Below are positions 34,829 to 45,352 of a stretch of DNA of 64,000 bases, one piece after another. The position numbers were made by a program, and so were the translations under genes. Below the pieces are notes generated by a model, which ran no database searches, was not told the origin of the DNA, and saw only the letters and a program-made list of their open reading frames with translations. Numbering within the stretch: position 1 is the first letter of the stretch; every line of letters starts with the position of its first letter. Origin of the DNA: Synechococcus sp. CS-1331 (lineage in GTDB: Bacteria; Cyanobacteriota; Cyanobacteriia; PCC-6307; Cyanobiaceae); NCBI GenBank assembly GCA_025127975.1, contig JAHLYQ010000038.1, forward strand, positions 62,001-126,000, in the 5' to 3' direction.

Positions 34829-36124
34829 CTAGATGACGGTGCCATCGGCAATTGAGCCATTTTTCTCAACCACCACGATGCCGTTGCGGATGTAGAAGCT
34901 GTGCTCCGGCCGATCGGCCTCCTCCAGGTGGTCCTTGTTGACGATCGTCACGTTGTTGCCGATGCGCACGTTCTTGTCGAGGATGGCCCGCTTCACCGTG
35001 GTGCCCTTGCCCACCCCCACGGGTATCCCTCCCTGTTGACGCAGGGCGAGCCGTTGCTCGGCGGATTCGAAATAGTCCGCTCCCAGCAACAGGGTGTCTT
35101 GAAGCACCACCTCCTCCTCAACCCGGGAGCGAACGCCCAGCACGCAGTGGTGGATGCTGCAGGCCTTCAGCAGGGAACCCTCGCCGATGATCGAGGCAGT
35201 TACTTGGGCGTCCTGGAGCTTGCTGGGTGGTAGGTAGCGGGGGCGTGTATAGATCGGGAACTGCTCATCGTAAAAGGAAAATGCAGGGTTGGGCTGGTCG
35301 GTGAGGGCAAGATTGGCCTCATAAAAGGCACCGATAGTACCAATATCTTCCCAGTAGTCATCAAACAAGTAGCTCTGGAGCCGGTCACCACGCTTTAACG
35401 AAGCCGGAATAATTTCCTTGCCAAAATCCGTCGAGGAAGGATGATTATTCAACAGATCAAACATCGTCTCGCGGCTGAACACATAAATACCCATCGAGGC
35501 CAGATAGGGCCGCTTGAGTGCCTCCTCGGCGGAGAGGCCCAGGGCCTGGGTATCGACTCGCATCTGGGCCAGATCTTCACCCTTTGGCTTTTCCCTGAAT
35601 TCCTGGATGCGTCCATCAGCGCTGGTGCGCATCAACCCGAATCCTTCTGCCTGGGCGGCATCCACTGGCAAGGCGCCCACGGTCAGCTGGGCGCCGGTAT
35701 CTATGTGGTGCTGGACGAAGCGGCCGTAGTCCATCCGGTAGAGCTGATCCCCAGAGAGGATCAGGTAGTGGTCCACGTCCCATTCATGGAAGAGGGACTG
35801 GTACTTCCTGACGGCATCGGCGGTGCCTTCAAACCAGCTGGGGCTATCCGGGGTTTGTTGGGCCGCCAGCACTTCTACAAACCCCTGGCCAAACCCGGCC
35901 GAAAGGTTGTAGCTCATCGTCAGGTGACGGTTGAGCGAGGCGCTGTTGAACTGGGTTAACACATAAATTTTATTAATTTCTGAGTTAATGCAATTGCTGA
36001 TGGGAATATCGATCAGTCGATACTTACCTGCCAGCGGCACGGCTGGCTTGGCGCGCATTTTGGTGAGCGGAAAGAGGCGGGTTCCAGCGCCGCCACCGAG
36101 AATGATCGCCAGTACACGCTTCAT
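34829..36124 (-). CDS. glgC: Glucose-1-phosphate adenylyltransferase
   Basis: A 431-aa ADP-glucose pyrophosphorylase: [20 protein letters not shown] (residues 10-29) is the nucleotide-binding loop, followed by [14 protein letters not shown] and the C-terminal beta-helix with [20 protein letters not shown]. It makes ADP-glucose for glycogen, and the cyanobacterial enzyme is activated by 3-phosphoglycerate and inhibited by phosphate. Length is normal. It lies between gnd and hemA, all on the minus strand. The 132-nt gap before gnd holds no recognised element. Confidence 0.96.
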   Translation of the reverse strand: MKRVLAIILGGGAGTRLFPLTKMRAKPAVPLAGKYRLIDIPISNCINSEINKIYVLTQFNSASLNRHLTMSYNLSAGFGQGFVEVLAAQQTPDSPSWFEGTADAVRKYQSLFHEWDVDHYLILSGDQLYRMDYGRFVQHHIDTGAQLTVGALPVDAAQAEGFGLMRTSADGRIQEFREKPKGEDLAQMRVDTQALGLSAEEALKRPYLASMGIYVFSRETMFDLLNNHPSSTDFGKEIIPASLKRGDRLQSYLFDDYWEDIGTIGAFYEANLALTDQPNPAFSFYDEQFPIYTRPRYLPPSKLQDAQVTASIIGEGSLLKACSIHHCVLGVRSRVEEEVVLQDTLLLGADYFESAEQRLALRQQGGIPVGVGKGTTVKRAILDKNVRIGNNVTIVNKDHLEEADRPEHSFYIRNGIVVVEKNGSIADGTVI

Positions 36125-36260
36125 AAACCTTGCTGCCGGCGGGTCTTGGGGCTGACCGTACTGGAGCAGCTGGCCCGAGGGCGAGCCTTTTGGTCAGCGG
36201 TGGCACGAACTGTTGCAGAGGCGACCGAACCGGCCAAGCCGGCAGGGGAAATCACCCAGC

Positions 36261-37571
36261 TCAGGCCTCGGGGGGATGGTCATTGAGCTCAAAGAGCTCG
36301 CGCAGCACCCGCATCGCACTGTGCCGTTGCTGGCGCGGCTGGGGCGCCCGCAGGTTGGTCACGGGGGTATGGAGGATCTTGTTGATGATTCCCTTGCTCA
36401 AAGCCTCCACCACTTTGCGTTCCCGAACCGAGAGGTCTGGGCCCATGCGGCTCAGGGCTTTCTGAAGTTCCTGCTCGCGGATGTCCTCCAGCTGGCGTCT
36501 GAGCCGGTTCACAACGGGCACCGCCTCCAGGCCATCCCACCATTCCAGAAACAGCTTGGCCTCCTGCTCCAGCAGTACCTCTGCTTCAGCGGCCATCTCC
36601 CTGCGGGCTTCCTGGTTGCGGTTAACAACCTCCTGCAGATCATCCACGTCAAAGGACTGGACGCCCGCCAGTGCCGAGGTGTCAGCAGCGATGTTGCGGG
36701 GCACACCGATGTCGATCAGCATCAAGCTGGATCGTCTATTCAGGGCGCCAAGCCTGGCCGCCGAGATGATCGGGTTTTCCGCCGCGGTGCTTGTGAACAC
36801 CAGTGAACAGGTGCTCAGGCAGTGATCCAGGTCATCGAGGGGCCGGCACTGAACAGGTAGGGCCGGGAGATCAGCGGCCAGTAGCTCTGCCCTGGCGACC
36901 GTGCGGTTTAGTAAAACCACCCCTCGGCAACCCTTGGCCTGGAGGTGCTGGAGCAACAGGCGAGCCATCCGGCCAGCTCCCACCACCGCCACCTGCTCCT
37001 GGTCCAGGGGCACAAGTTCATCGATGCCGCGGGCCTGGCCAAGCTTGAGTTGGGCAAGTTCCACCGCTGCGGAGCTGATCGACACCGCTCCGGTGCCCAG
37101 ATTTGTTTCCGTGCGCACCCTTTTGCCACTGCTAACCGCCTGATTCAGCAGGCGATTGAGAATGGGGCCAACGGAATGGTGCTCCTGGCCCAGGCGCACC
37201 ATCTTCTTTACCTGGGCAAGGATCTGGCCTTCACCCAGCACGAGGGAGTCCAGTCCCGCCGAGACCCGCAAAAGGTGGGCGATCGCCTCCTCGTGATGGA
37301 AGGTGAAGAGGTGGGGAACAAGCTGGTCAACGGCCAGGCCCGAGTGCTGGCTCAGGAACGAACCGATCGAGGCGATGCCCTGCTCAGGGTTCCTGAGCAG
37401 GGTGTAGATCTCTAGCCGGTTGCAGGTGCTGAGGATTGAGGCCTCAAGCACCTGGTCGTCAGCCTTGAGCAGTTGGAGCGAAGCCTCCATGCTCTGCTCC
37501 GGGATGCTGAGGCGCTCCCGGATCTCCACTGGGGCCGTGCGATGACTGAGGCCTACGACGGCAATGTGCAT
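36261..37571 (-). CDS. hemA: Glutamyl-tRNA reductase
   Basis: A 436-aa HemA: MHIAVVGLSHRTAPVEIRER at the N-terminus, catalytic Cys50 in STCNRLEIY, the NADPH-binding VAVVGAGRMARLLLQHL and a C-terminal dimerisation helix. It reduces glutamyl-tRNA to glutamate-1-semialdehyde, the committed step to heme, chlorophyll and bilins, so it feeds pcyA and chlP products in this window. The gap to glpX is 34 nt, so the two may be co-transcribed. Confidence 0.96.
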   Translation of the reverse strand: MHIAVVGLSHRTAPVEIRERLSIPEQSMEASLQLLKADDQVLEASILSTCNRLEIYTLLRNPEQGIASIGSFLSQHSGLAVDQLVPHLFTFHHEEAIAHLLRVSAGLDSLVLGEGQILAQVKKMVRLGQEHHSVGPILNRLLNQAVSSGKRVRTETNLGTGAVSISSAAVELAQLKLGQARGIDELVPLDQEQVAVVGAGRMARLLLQHLQAKGCRGVVLLNRTVARAELLAADLPALPVQCRPLDDLDHCLSTCSLVFTSTAAENPIISAARLGALNRRSSLMLIDIGVPRNIAADTSALAGVQSFDVDDLQEVVNRNQEARREMAAEAEVLLEQEAKLFLEWWDGLEAVPVVNRLRRQLEDIREQELQKALSRMGPDLSVRERKVVEALSKGIINKILHTPVTNLRAPQPRQQRHSAMRVLRELFELNDHPPEA

Positions 37572-37605
37572 GGAGGCTGGCGGCTGTGCTCGGTTGGCGT
37601 AGGTG

Positions 37606-38610
37606 TCAGCTCAGGGCGATGTTTGTGGCACCTGGCTTGATGTGGATGGTGTTGGTGAAGCGGGCGGAGTTATCGAGGGTGCTGATCACCAGGGAGCTGG
37701 TGCGGGTGCAGTCCTTCTCAAACTTAACGCCATGGAAGAGCAGGCCGTCAGTGATGCCACTTCCGGCAAACACGACGTTTTCCCCGGAAGCCAGTTCCTC
37801 GGCTTCATAGATTTTATCGACATCGGTGATCCCCATTTCATTGAGGCGGGCGATATTGCCCTCCTTGGTGTAATCGGCCCATTCAGAGGTTTGGGCGATG
37901 GCGGGGTCATAGACCAGCTGACCCTGGAAGTGGCCACCGAGGGCACGCATGGCCGCCGCAGAAATTACGCCTTCGGGAGCTGCCCCAATGCCCATCAGGC
38001 AGTGGGTACCGGTGCCGGCGAAGCCACAGGCAATGGCGGCCTGTACGTCCCCATCGGAGATCGGCTGCACCCGGGCACCGGTGGACCTGATCTCGGCAAT
38101 CAGGTCCTTGTGGCGGGCCCTTTCCATCACAACGATCGTGAGCTCGCTGGCGGCCAGACCGAGGCACTGGCTGAGGATGGCGATGTTCTCAGTAGCAGAC
38201 TTGCGGATATCAACTTTGCCCTTGGCTGCCGGCGGAGCAGCCAATTTCTTCATGTAAAAGTCAGGGGCATTGAAAAGCCCACCCCGGTCGGAGGCCGCCA
38301 GCACAGCCATTGATCCCCGCTGGCTGTTGGCGCAGAGATTGGTGCCCTCACAGGGATCCACCGCGAAGTCGACCCCAGGGCCGGTGCCGCTGCCGACCTC
38401 CTCACCGATATAGAGCATGGGAGCCTCATCGCGCTCTCCCTCGCCGATGACGATGCGGCCCTGCATTTGGATCTGGCCCATGCGCGTACGCATGGCCTCC
38501 ACAGCAGCAGCATCAGCTTCATCTTTCTTGCCCAAGCCGGTCAGTTCGGCTGAGGCGATGGCGGCTTGCTCAACGACCTCGAGAATTTCCTGGATGAGGG
38601 TGCGATCCAC
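37606..38610 (-). CDS. glpX: Class II fructose-1,6-/sedoheptulose-1,7-bisphosphatase
   Basis: A 334-aa GlpX-type bisphosphatase: the N-terminus has [20 protein letters not shown], then [20 protein letters not shown] and VDPCEGTNL, the metal-binding motifs. In cyanobacteria this enzyme cleaves both FBP and SBP and is essential to the Calvin cycle. The start is GTG at 38610. It is divergent from rpe with a 172-nt gap. Confidence 0.94.
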   Translation of the reverse strand: MDRTLIQEILEVVEQAAIASAELTGLGKKDEADAAAVEAMRTRMGQIQMQGRIVIGEGERDEAPMLYIGEEVGSGTGPGVDFAVDPCEGTNLCANSQRGSMAVLAASDRGGLFNAPDFYMKKLAAPPAAKGKVDIRKSATENIAILSQCLGLAASELTIVVMERARHKDLIAEIRSTGARVQPISDGDVQAAIACGFAGTGTHCLMGIGAAPEGVISAAAMRALGGHFQGQLVYDPAIAQTSEWADYTKEGNIARLNEMGITDVDKIYEAEELASGENVVFAGSGITDGLLFHGVKFEKDCTRTSSLVISTLDNSARFTNTIHIKPGATNIALS

Positions 38611-38782
38611 GGTGATCCGGCAGGGGAATGGGCTTCAGGGAGTGGCTAGGGCCAGGCAGGAGAGGGGAGCAGAGTCCTGCTGCTGCCGGGCCTTTCAGTC
38701 TTGAAGCGGCCGCAACTGTATCAGTGCCGATGGCCCTCCCAGCAACTACCTACAATCAAACCCGCCGCCCAGTCACCCCAGC

Positions 38783-39466
38783 ATGAGCACCAAGCCCCTG
38801 GTGATCTCTCCATCGATCCTCTCCGCCGATTTCTCCCGTCTTGGCGAAGACGTGCGTGCCGTCGACGAGGCAGGCGCTGACTGGATTCACGTTGACGTAA
38901 TGGACGGCCGCTTCGTGCCCAACATCACGATCGGTCCCCTGATCGTGAAGGCCCTGCGACCGGTTACGAGCAAGACCCTCGACGTGCACCTGATGATCGT
39001 GGAGCCGGAGAACTACGTCGCCGACTTCGCCAATGCGGGCGCCGACATCATTTCGGTGCAGGTGGAAGCATGTCCCCACCTCCACCGCAATCTGGCCCAG
39101 ATCAAGGATCTCGGCAAACTGGCCGGGGCCGTGCTCAACCCCAGCACACCCCTGGACAGCCTCGAGTATTGCCTGGAGCTCTGCGATCTGGTGTTGATCA
39201 TGAGCGTCAACCCGGGTTTTGGCGGTCAGAGCTTCATCGATAACCAGGTTCAGAAAATCCGCTCCCTACGCCGGATGTGCGATGAACGGGGTCTGGACCC
39301 CTGGATCGAGGTGGATGGGGGCATCAAGGCGGAAAATGCCTGGAAGGTGATCGAGGCCGGAGCCAACGCGATCGTGAGCGGTTCGGGGATCTTCAACCAG
39401 CCGGACTATGGGGCCGCTATCACCGGCATTCGCAACAGCAAGCGCCCCAGCGCCGTAGTGGCATAG
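38783..39466 (+). CDS. rpe: Ribulose-phosphate 3-epimerase
   Basis: A 227-aa TIM-barrel epimerase: [33 protein letters not shown] with the metal-binding His/Asp region, [25 protein letters not shown] and [19 protein letters not shown]. It interconverts ribulose 5-phosphate and xylulose 5-phosphate, shared by the Calvin and pentose phosphate routes. It is the plus-strand partner of the divergent glpX promoter region. Confidence 0.97.
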   Translation: MSTKPLVISPSILSADFSRLGEDVRAVDEAGADWIHVDVMDGRFVPNITIGPLIVKALRPVTSKTLDVHLMIVEPENYVADFANAGADIISVQVEACPHLHRNLAQIKDLGKLAGAVLNPSTPLDSLEYCLELCDLVLIMSVNPGFGGQSFIDNQVQKIRSLRRMCDERGLDPWIEVDGGIKAENAWKVIEAGANAIVSGSGIFNQPDYGAAITGIRNSKRPSAVVA

Positions 39467-39480
39467 GAGGCATGGCTGCT

Positions 39481-39512
39481 AGCTAAGAGCTCGTAGCTAG
39501 CGGCTCTTAGCT
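39481..39512. repeat. Perfect 10-bp inverted repeat between convergent rpe and ccsA
   Basis: AGCTAAGAGC (39481-39490) and GCTCTTAGCT (39503-39512) form a perfect stem with a 12-nt loop that itself contains TAGCTA. The stop codon of ccsA lies inside the right arm. No T tract follows on either strand, so it is not a classical terminator but could stabilise or end both converging transcripts. Confidence 0.75.
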
Positions 39513-40436
39513 GTCAAAAAACCATCCGTAGCTGTGCAGACCGATACCCAATAGGTTGACGCCGATATAGCAAACCGCAATCACCACCAAGCCTGCCGCT
39601 GCAACAAGCGCAGGCTTGCGGCCCTGCCAGCCGCGAATCAGGCGGGTGTGGAGGTAGGCCGCGTATACGAGCCAGCAAATAAGGGCCCAGGTTTCCTTGG
39701 GATCCCAGCTCCACCAGCTACCCCATGCCTCATTTGCCCACACCGCCCCACTTACCAACCCAACTGAAAGCAACAGGAACCCCACGGTGATAGTGCGGTA
39801 ACTGAGGGAATCAAGTTGCTCTACTACCGGCATGGCCACACTGCTTAGCTGGAGTGGGGCCACCCCAGAACCACTGCCGTCGGCTGCTGTGACCAGCGTG
39901 GCCTGGCGATAGCCACCGCTGCCAATGGAACTGCTGCGCAGCTCGAGACTGTTGCCACGATCTGTGAAAAGCACCGCCAGCGACAACAGGGATCCCACCA
40001 GCAAAGCCGCGTAGCTGACCATGATCACGCTGACGTGCATGACCAGCCAGCTAGAGCGCAGCGCCGGCACCAAGGGAGAGGCCTCCTGCAGCCGATCCGG
40101 CAGGGCAAAACTGGCAAAAGCGACACAGCCAAGGGCCATCGGGGTCGCTGCGGCAGGCACCAAAGGGGAAGGCCAGTTCCGCTCCACAAGCAGCTGGGTC
40201 AGGGTGCAGGCCCAGGCCAGAAAACAGAGGGACTCATAGAGGTTGCTGATCGGGAAATGGCCCGAATCCCACCAACGCAGCACCAGCTGGGCCGTCAAGC
40301 AGAGGTTGGCGGCAGCCACGAGCAGGCGGACTGCCTTGCTGGAGTGGCCTCCACTCAAGGCCCAGAAGGCCAGGGGCAACACCAACAGCAACAGGGCAAA
40401 GGCTGTAAGGCCCAGGGCAATGACAGGATCCGCCAA
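39507..40436 (-). CDS. ccsA: Cytochrome c biogenesis protein CcsA
   Basis: A 309-aa polytopic membrane protein of the system II heme ligation complex. The periplasm-facing WWD heme-handling motif is present ([18 protein letters not shown]), along with about eight helices and conserved His residues ([24 protein letters not shown]). It works with Ccs1/CcsB to attach heme to c-type cytochromes in the thylakoid lumen. The start is TTG at 40436 ([13 protein letters not shown]); no ATG gives this N-terminus. It converges on rpe. Confidence 0.92.
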   Translation of the reverse strand: MADPVIALGLTAFALLLLVLPLAFWALSGGHSSKAVRLLVAAANLCLTAQLVLRWWDSGHFPISNLYESLCFLAWACTLTQLLVERNWPSPLVPAAATPMALGCVAFASFALPDRLQEASPLVPALRSSWLVMHVSVIMVSYAALLVGSLLSLAVLFTDRGNSLELRSSSIGSGGYRQATLVTAADGSGSGVAPLQLSSVAMPVVEQLDSLSYRTITVGFLLLSVGLVSGAVWANEAWGSWWSWDPKETWALICWLVYAAYLHTRLIRGWQGRKPALVAAAGLVVIAVCYIGVNLLGIGLHSYGWFFDS

Positions 40437-40511
40437 GTTTAAGGAGAACAGCGTAACAACAGCTTAATCGAAACCAGGACCAGTCAGAGGCGTTTAGCTC
40501 ATAAAATAGTT

Positions 40512-40533
40512 AAAAAAAGATGCGATGTTGCAT
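40512..40533 (-). terminator. Weak candidate terminator after lptF
   Basis: On the minus strand a short ATGC/GCAT stem is followed by seven T residues, about 90 nt after the lptF-like stop. The stem is only 4 bp, so this is a low-confidence call. The 186-nt gap between ccsA and lptF otherwise shows nothing recognised. Confidence 0.25.
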
Positions 40534-40622
40534 GCTGCCTAACAGGGTCACGGTGAGGGGTTAGGTATCAAGCGGGGAGCAGGGTCACAAAACCTGCGGA
40601 CAACGAGTCGAGACTTTAATGC

Positions 40623-41801
40623 CTATCGACTGGAGCGATATAAGATAAATGAACCCGTGCCCAGCCCCAATAAAACCGGGGACCATGCAGCAACAAATGG
40701 GGGCAAAAAGCCATTAACACCGATCATACTAAAGATATAGGCGCCAAGGTAATAGACAAAAAGGAAAATCACCGTCATGCCAAAGCCCTTGCTGCTGCTC
40801 TGCCGAGAAGTTGGCCGGCTGCCAAGGGTGGAGCCCAGCAAGCCAAAAACGAGACAGACGGCGGGAAAAGAAAATTTCTCCTGGATTCGCACCTGAAATT
40901 TGCGAGCCCGCTTTGCCTGTCCAGACTCCCTGAGCAGGCGCTCCGCAGTCATTGCTTGACCGACGGTGAGGGTATTGGAGAAAACATCAAAGTCCTTAGG
41001 TAGCTTCGCGGCCTGGATAGGCTCCATGCCGAGTTTAAAAACATATTTCTCAAAGGCTCCTGTGGTCAACTGCTTATCCTTACCCGAGGGCAACACTGAT
41101 ATAACTCCATCCCTGAATTCCCAGCTGCCTTCGCTCTCAAGCCAACTTCCCGATTGGGCCTGGAGCAGAATTTGGCGATTGGTATCGGCAAAATCTAGAA
41201 CGGTAATCCCGAACATGTTTCCTTCCTTGTACTCACGAGCAGCAAAAAAAGTTGTAAGCCCCCTAGAGACAGGGGCCTCTCCATTTTTTATCTCTCCAAA
41301 CTTAGAATAAGTGATATTTTCAGCAGACTGGCCAATGACAGCCCTACCCAGGGAGCGGTCCAGCAGGGCCTTGGACTGGTACATAGTATTGGGAACAACC
41401 CACTCATTAAATGTCAAGGTCAAAAGCATCATTACTAATGCCAACGAAACCCCGGGCATGACCATGCGCCATTCCGATACCCCAACACTTCGCAAAGCGG
41501 TGAGCTCACTTGTTGAGGCTAGTTTTCCATAGCTAAGCAGGGCAGCCATTAATGTGGCCATCGGAAAAGAAATAACCATAAAAGACGGAAGCTGGAGCAA
41601 AAGTATCTTTACGACATCACTAAGCGGAACTGAGGTTTCCGAAATCCGACGTAGAATATCAAAAACAGCGCCCACCGAGAAACTTACGGCAGTGAACGCG
41701 CCGATACCAAACAATAGGGGAGGGATAAGTTCGGAAAGAATCCATCGATCCAATAGGGGGAACCTTGCCCATTGACGGCTGAATATGTTTTGAATTTTCA
41801 A
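40623..41801 (-). CDS. LptF/LptG family LPS export permease
   Basis: A 392-aa YjgP/YjgQ-type permease: three N-terminal helices (WILSELIPPLLFGIGAFTAV and on), a periplasmic beta-rich region between about residues 130 and 290, and three C-terminal helices (VCLFGLLGSTLGSRPTSRQS is the conserved cytoplasmic loop region). It would form the membrane part of the LptBFG transporter that extracts lipopolysaccharide. Cyanobacteria usually have a single such gene, so a homodimer is possible. It overlaps lptB by 4 nt. Codon and base use in this operon are noticeably AT-richer than in flanking genes. Confidence 0.88.
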   Translation of the reverse strand: MKIQNIFSRQWARFPLLDRWILSELIPPLLFGIGAFTAVSFSVGAVFDILRRISETSVPLSDVVKILLLQLPSFMVISFPMATLMAALLSYGKLASTSELTALRSVGVSEWRMVMPGVSLALVMMLLTLTFNEWVVPNTMYQSKALLDRSLGRAVIGQSAENITYSKFGEIKNGEAPVSRGLTTFFAAREYKEGNMFGITVLDFADTNRQILLQAQSGSWLESEGSWEFRDGVISVLPSGKDKQLTTGAFEKYVFKLGMEPIQAAKLPKDFDVFSNTLTVGQAMTAERLLRESGQAKRARKFQVRIQEKFSFPAVCLVFGLLGSTLGSRPTSRQSSSKGFGMTVIFLFVYYLGAYIFSMIGVNGFLPPFVAAWSPVLLGLGTGSFILYRSSR

Positions 41802-42526
41802 ATTTTAAAATCCTCACCGAGGTAGTGGCGGCGCACGAGGGGATCAGCCGCGATGGATTGGGATGTGCCGGATGCTAATATACGACCCTCAGATAGGATA
41901 TAGGCACGATCAGTGATCGCCAAGGTTTCTCTGACATTATGATCGGTAATCAGCAATCCCATGCCACGAGAGCGCAACTGCTGAATTAAACTTTGCAGGT
42001 CTCCAACAGCAATCGGATCGACCCCAGCGAAGGGTTCATCCAACAGCAGGTAACGCGGGCCCTCCTCCCCGACTGCCAGAGCTCGGGCAACCTCACAGCG
42101 TCGGCGCTCGCCACCTGACAATTGATAGCCGAGTCGATTTTGAAACTCGCTCAGATGAAAACCGTCTATCAGTGAGTCGATACGATCCCTTCTCAGGCGG
42201 CGTGGAGCTCCGCTTTCCTGCAGGGCTAGATTTAAATTTTCTCGAACGGTTAACTGCCTGAAAACGCTAGGTTCCTGAGGGAGGTAACCGATCCCCAGCT
42301 GCGCGCGCCTAGGCATTGGTAGATGGGCGATCGACTTGCCATTCATCAAGACCTTGCCACTATCAGGCCGCAGCAAACCCGTAACTAACCCGAAGGTGGT
42401 GGTTTTACCGGCTCCGTTGGGACCAAGCAGGCCAACCACCTCTCCCTGCTCAAAGTTCAGGGAAACATGGTTGACAAGGCAACGCTTACCAATGGCTAGC
42501 ACCACATCAAGTAACTCTAAACTCAT
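41798..42526 (-). CDS. lptB: LPS export ABC transporter ATP-binding protein
   Basis: A 242-aa ABC ATPase: Walker A GPNGAGKT (35-42), signature LSGGERRR, Walker B RYLLLDEPFAGVDPIA and the H-loop LITDHNVRETL. The LptB-type DHNVRETL and FAGVDPI features separate it from amino-acid transporters (LivF/G). It drives lipopolysaccharide extraction with LptF/G. It has 4-nt overlaps with both neighbours (lptA before, lptF after), showing tight coupling. Confidence 0.94.
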   Translation of the reverse strand: MSLELLDVVLAIGKRCLVNHVSLNFEQGEVVGLLGPNGAGKTTTFGLVTGLLRPDSGKVLMNGKSIAHLPMPRRAQLGIGYLPQEPSVFRQLTVRENLNLALQESGAPRRLRRDRIDSLIDGFHLSEFQNRLGYQLSGGERRRCEVARALAVGEEGPRYLLLDEPFAGVDPIAVGDLQSLIQQLRSRGMGLLITDHNVRETLAITDRAYILSEGRILASGTSQSIAADPLVRRHYLGEDFKI

Positions 42527-43044
42527 GGGCGTGGGGGCTTTTGTCCATCAAAAGCTCCCATCCCAGCTCCCACCGGTGAATTCAGATAGTAGCGGATAAT
42601 CACCTGCTGGCCCTCCGCCGGATCGGCGATGATTCTTTCGCGCTCTACCAGGTAAACAATGCGTTCGGCCCGCAGACTATTGCCATTATCCTGGATAATA
42701 TCAACATCGCCGCTGAGCACAACTCTGCCCTCCTTACTAAAATATTGTGCTTGCCTGGCCGTAGCAACAACTCCCCTATCAGGGTAGAGAATGCGTACGT
42801 TGCCGGTGGCAGTAACAACGCCAGTGCTATTATCAGCCTTTTGGAGATCAGATTCGATAGTAACTAACCCAGTAAGTGGTGTTACCTGACGACCCTCTGG
42901 GGAAACACTTCCCCTGCTCGGTTCGACTTCCTCGCCAACGCGAACGCCGGAAGTGGTTGGTTGGGTCACAAGAGGCTCGATCTGGGCTGAAACGGGATAG
43001 GCAATATGGGCAGAAAGGAATAGGGGTAGGAGAAGCCTAAGCAT
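42523..43044 (-). CDS. lptA: LptA/OstA-like periplasmic protein
   Basis: The 173-aa product has a signal peptide (MLRLLLPLFLSAHIAYPVSA) and an OstA/LptA fold (LVTIESDLQKADNSTGVVTA, then ATARQAQYFSKEGRVVLSGD), with the repeating turn-strand pattern of the LPS bridge. The ATG at 43044 gives the signal peptide. It overlaps lptB by 4 nt. The upstream frame stays open but is antisense noise. LptC, its partner, lies about 25 kb upstream in the window. Confidence 0.88.
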   Translation of the reverse strand: MLRLLLPLFLSAHIAYPVSAQIEPLVTQPTTSGVRVGEEVEPSRGSVSPEGRQVTPLTGLVTIESDLQKADNSTGVVTATGNVRILYPDRGVVATARQAQYFSKEGRVVLSGDVDIIQDNGNSLRAERIVYLVERERIIADPAEGQQVIIRYYLNSPVGAGMGAFDGQKPPRP

Positions 43045-43114
43045 GGGCCCGGGTATGGGATTCAAAGGGGTCAGATGCACCGAAGGTCGAGTTATTAAGC
43101 AAATATGATGATAT

Positions 43115-43525
43115 TTAAGCCTGGATCTTAACTGCCAAATAGGGCAATTCCAGGCCTCGCAGTGGTCGCTGCTGCTGCAGGGCCTGCAAACGCTCACCCA
43201 CCTGGCGCCGTAGGCTGTCCAGGTCGAGGCCGAGGCCCCCTTCCAGATCCCCCTGGAGGCGGCCGAGCCCCTCGCCCATGAGAATGGTGGCTCCGCGCAG
43301 GTTGCCGCGTTCATGGTGCAACTCTGCCACAGCAATCTGCAGGATTCCCTGCAGGAGGGGCCGCATCCTGCCAGAGGTCTCGTGCCAGAGCTCCTCGAGG
43401 CCGTCGTGGCAAGCGTACCATTCGCCCCCATTGAAGAGGGCAATGGCGTGTGCCAGCCGAGTGTCGGCCACCAGGGCCTGCTCTTCTGGATCCTGGGGCA
43501 GCAGCGGTGGCTCCGGCAGGCTCAC
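43115..43525 (-). CDS. DUF309 family protein
   Basis: A 136-aa helical protein with the DUF309 core: ALFNGGEWYACHDGLEELWH and LQGILQIAVAELHHERGN. DUF309 is a small metal-dependent-hydrolase-like helical family of unknown function found widely in cyanobacteria and Firmicutes. It follows typA by 3 nt and is probably co-transcribed with it. Confidence 0.85.
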   Translation of the reverse strand: MSLPEPPLLPQDPEEQALVADTRLAHAIALFNGGEWYACHDGLEELWHETSGRMRPLLQGILQIAVAELHHERGNLRGATILMGEGLGRLQGDLEGGLGLDLDSLRRQVGERLQALQQQRPLRGLELPYLAVKIQA

Positions 43526-43528
43526 CGA

Positions 43529-45340
43529 TCAGCGCTTAGCAGCCTTTTTGGAAGGCAGCTTGCGCAGACGAATCGATTCTGGAGTCACTTCAAGCATCTC
43601 ATCGGGGCCGATGTACTCGAGGGCTCGCTCCAGGGTCATCTGGATCGGTGCCTGCAGGGTGTCGAGAACCTCCGCACCGGCCGAACGGATGTTGGTCACC
43701 TGCTTGGCCTTGCAGACGTTGAGCTCCAGATCAGGGGGGCGGTTGTGTTCACCGACAATCATGCCTTTGTAAACCTTAGTGCCAGGCGTAATGAAGAACT
43801 GGCCCCGATCCTCCGCACCCTTGAGGGCATAGAAGGTGGCCGTACCCTCCTCAAAGGCAATCAGAACGCCGTTGCGGCGATTGTCCATGTCGCCCTGCAT
43901 GGGCCGGTAGTCCAGGAAGGAGTGGCTCATGATTCCCTCACCGCGGGTGGCGCGAATGAACTCGCCGCGGAAGCCGATCAGGCCCCGGGCCGGCACCACA
44001 AACTCCAGCTGGGTGCGACCATCGTTGGTATTTTCCATGTTCTGCATCTCGGCCTTGCGGGTGCCGAGTTTTTCAATGCAGCCTCCCACCCCTTCCTCAG
44101 GGACATCGAGAACAAGGGTTTCATAGGGCTCCGATGGAGTGCCATCAATGGTGCGGAAAATCACCTGGGGCTGGGAAACCTGAAACTCATAGCCCTCCCG
44201 ACGCATCGTTTCAATCAAAATGCCGAGGTGCAGCTCACCCCGGCCGCTTACTGACCAGCGATCGGGGGAATCGGTATCTTCAACCCGCAGGGCCACGTTG
44301 GTGAGCAGCTCCTTCTGGAGACGATCACGCACCTGGCGACTGGTGACAAATTTGCCTTCCTTGCCGGCAAAGGGAGAATCGTTGATGACGAAGGTCATCT
44401 GCAGGGTTGGTTCATCAACCCGGATCAGGGGCAAGGCTTCGGGGTGGTCCGGGCAGGCGATTGTCTCGCCGATATTCACCTCGTCAAAGCCCGCCACGGC
44501 AACCAGATCACCAGCTCGGGCCTCTTGGATCTCAACCCGCTGCAGACCGCGGAAGCCCAGTAACTTGCTGATACGGCTGCGCTTGATGCTGCCGTCGTCG
44601 CGGATCAATGCAGCTGGCTGGCCCGCCTTGATGGTGCCGTTGTGAATGCGGCCGATCATGATCCTGCCGAGAAAATCGCTGTAATCCAGGGTGGTCACCT
44701 GCAGCTGGAGGGGTTTCTCTGGATCCCCAACCGGCGGTGGAACGTGGCGCAAGATGGCATCAAAGAGCGGCTTCATCGTGTCGCTCTCGGTTTTCATGTC
44801 GGGCTTGGCATAACCGCCCATGCCACTCCCAAAGAGGTAGGGGAAATCGCATTGGTCGTCGTCAGCGCCAAGCTCAAGGAATAGGTCGAGCACCTTGTCG
44901 ACGGCAACTTCCGGATCGACCCGGGCCCTATCAATTTTGTTGACAAATACGATCGGACGGAGCCCTTTTTCGAGAGCCTTCTTGAGCACAAAGCGCGTTT
45001 GGGGCATGGGCCCCTCATTGGCATCAACGATCAAGAGACAGCCATCGACCATTCCCAAAACCCGCTCCACCTCACCACCGAAATCAGCGTGGCCGGGGGT
45101 ATCAACGATATTGATCCGTATGCCTTCGTAATCAACAGCGGTATTTTTTGAGAGAATGGTGATTCCCCGTTCCCTTTCCAGGTCGTTGGAATCCATCACA
45201 CAGGTGGGCACCGCCTCTCCTTCGCGGAAAATGCCCGACTGCCCGAGCAGGGCGTCTACCAGGGTTGTTTTGCCATGGTCAACGTGGGCGATGATCGCAA
45301 TGTTGCGAATCGGCGTGCCAGTGTGTGCGCCGCTACTCAT
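43529..45340 (-). CDS. typA: Translational GTPase TypA/BipA
   Basis: A 603-aa GTPase: G1 AHVDHGKT (about 18-25), switch [30 protein letters not shown] and a C-terminal BipA-specific domain ([20 protein letters not shown]). It binds ribosomes and helps 50S assembly and stress adaptation. The ATG at 45340 is preferred; a start 66 nt upstream exists. A perfect 14-bp palindrome lies 13-26 nt upstream of this ATG. Confidence 0.95.
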   Translation of the reverse strand: MSSGAHTGTPIRNIAIIAHVDHGKTTLVDALLGQSGIFREGEAVPTCVMDSNDLERERGITILSKNTAVDYEGIRINIVDTPGHADFGGEVERVLGMVDGCLLIVDANEGPMPQTRFVLKKALEKGLRPIVFVNKIDRARVDPEVAVDKVLDLFLELGADDDQCDFPYLFGSGMGGYAKPDMKTESDTMKPLFDAILRHVPPPVGDPEKPLQLQVTTLDYSDFLGRIMIGRIHNGTIKAGQPAALIRDDGSIKRSRISKLLGFRGLQRVEIQEARAGDLVAVAGFDEVNIGETIACPDHPEALPLIRVDEPTLQMTFVINDSPFAGKEGKFVTSRQVRDRLQKELLTNVALRVEDTDSPDRWSVSGRGELHLGILIETMRREGYEFQVSQPQVIFRTIDGTPSEPYETLVLDVPEEGVGGCIEKLGTRKAEMQNMENTNDGRTQLEFVVPARGLIGFRGEFIRATRGEGIMSHSFLDYRPMQGDMDNRRNGVLIAFEEGTATFYALKGAEDRGQFFITPGTKVYKGMIVGEHNRPPDLELNVCKAKQVTNIRSAGAEVLDTLQAPIQMTLERALEYIGPDEMLEVTPESIRLRKLPSKKAAKR

Positions 45341-45352
45341 AGAGTTGAAAGC

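Noticed and set aside
34695..34832. A 45-aa frame between gnd and glgC
   Set aside because: It overlaps the gnd start and the glgC end, with no recognisable domain or ribosome-binding site.
43313..44254. A 313-codon plus-strand frame
   Set aside because: Antisense to typA and the DUF309 gene; no domain or signal, composition as expected from a GC-rich shadow.
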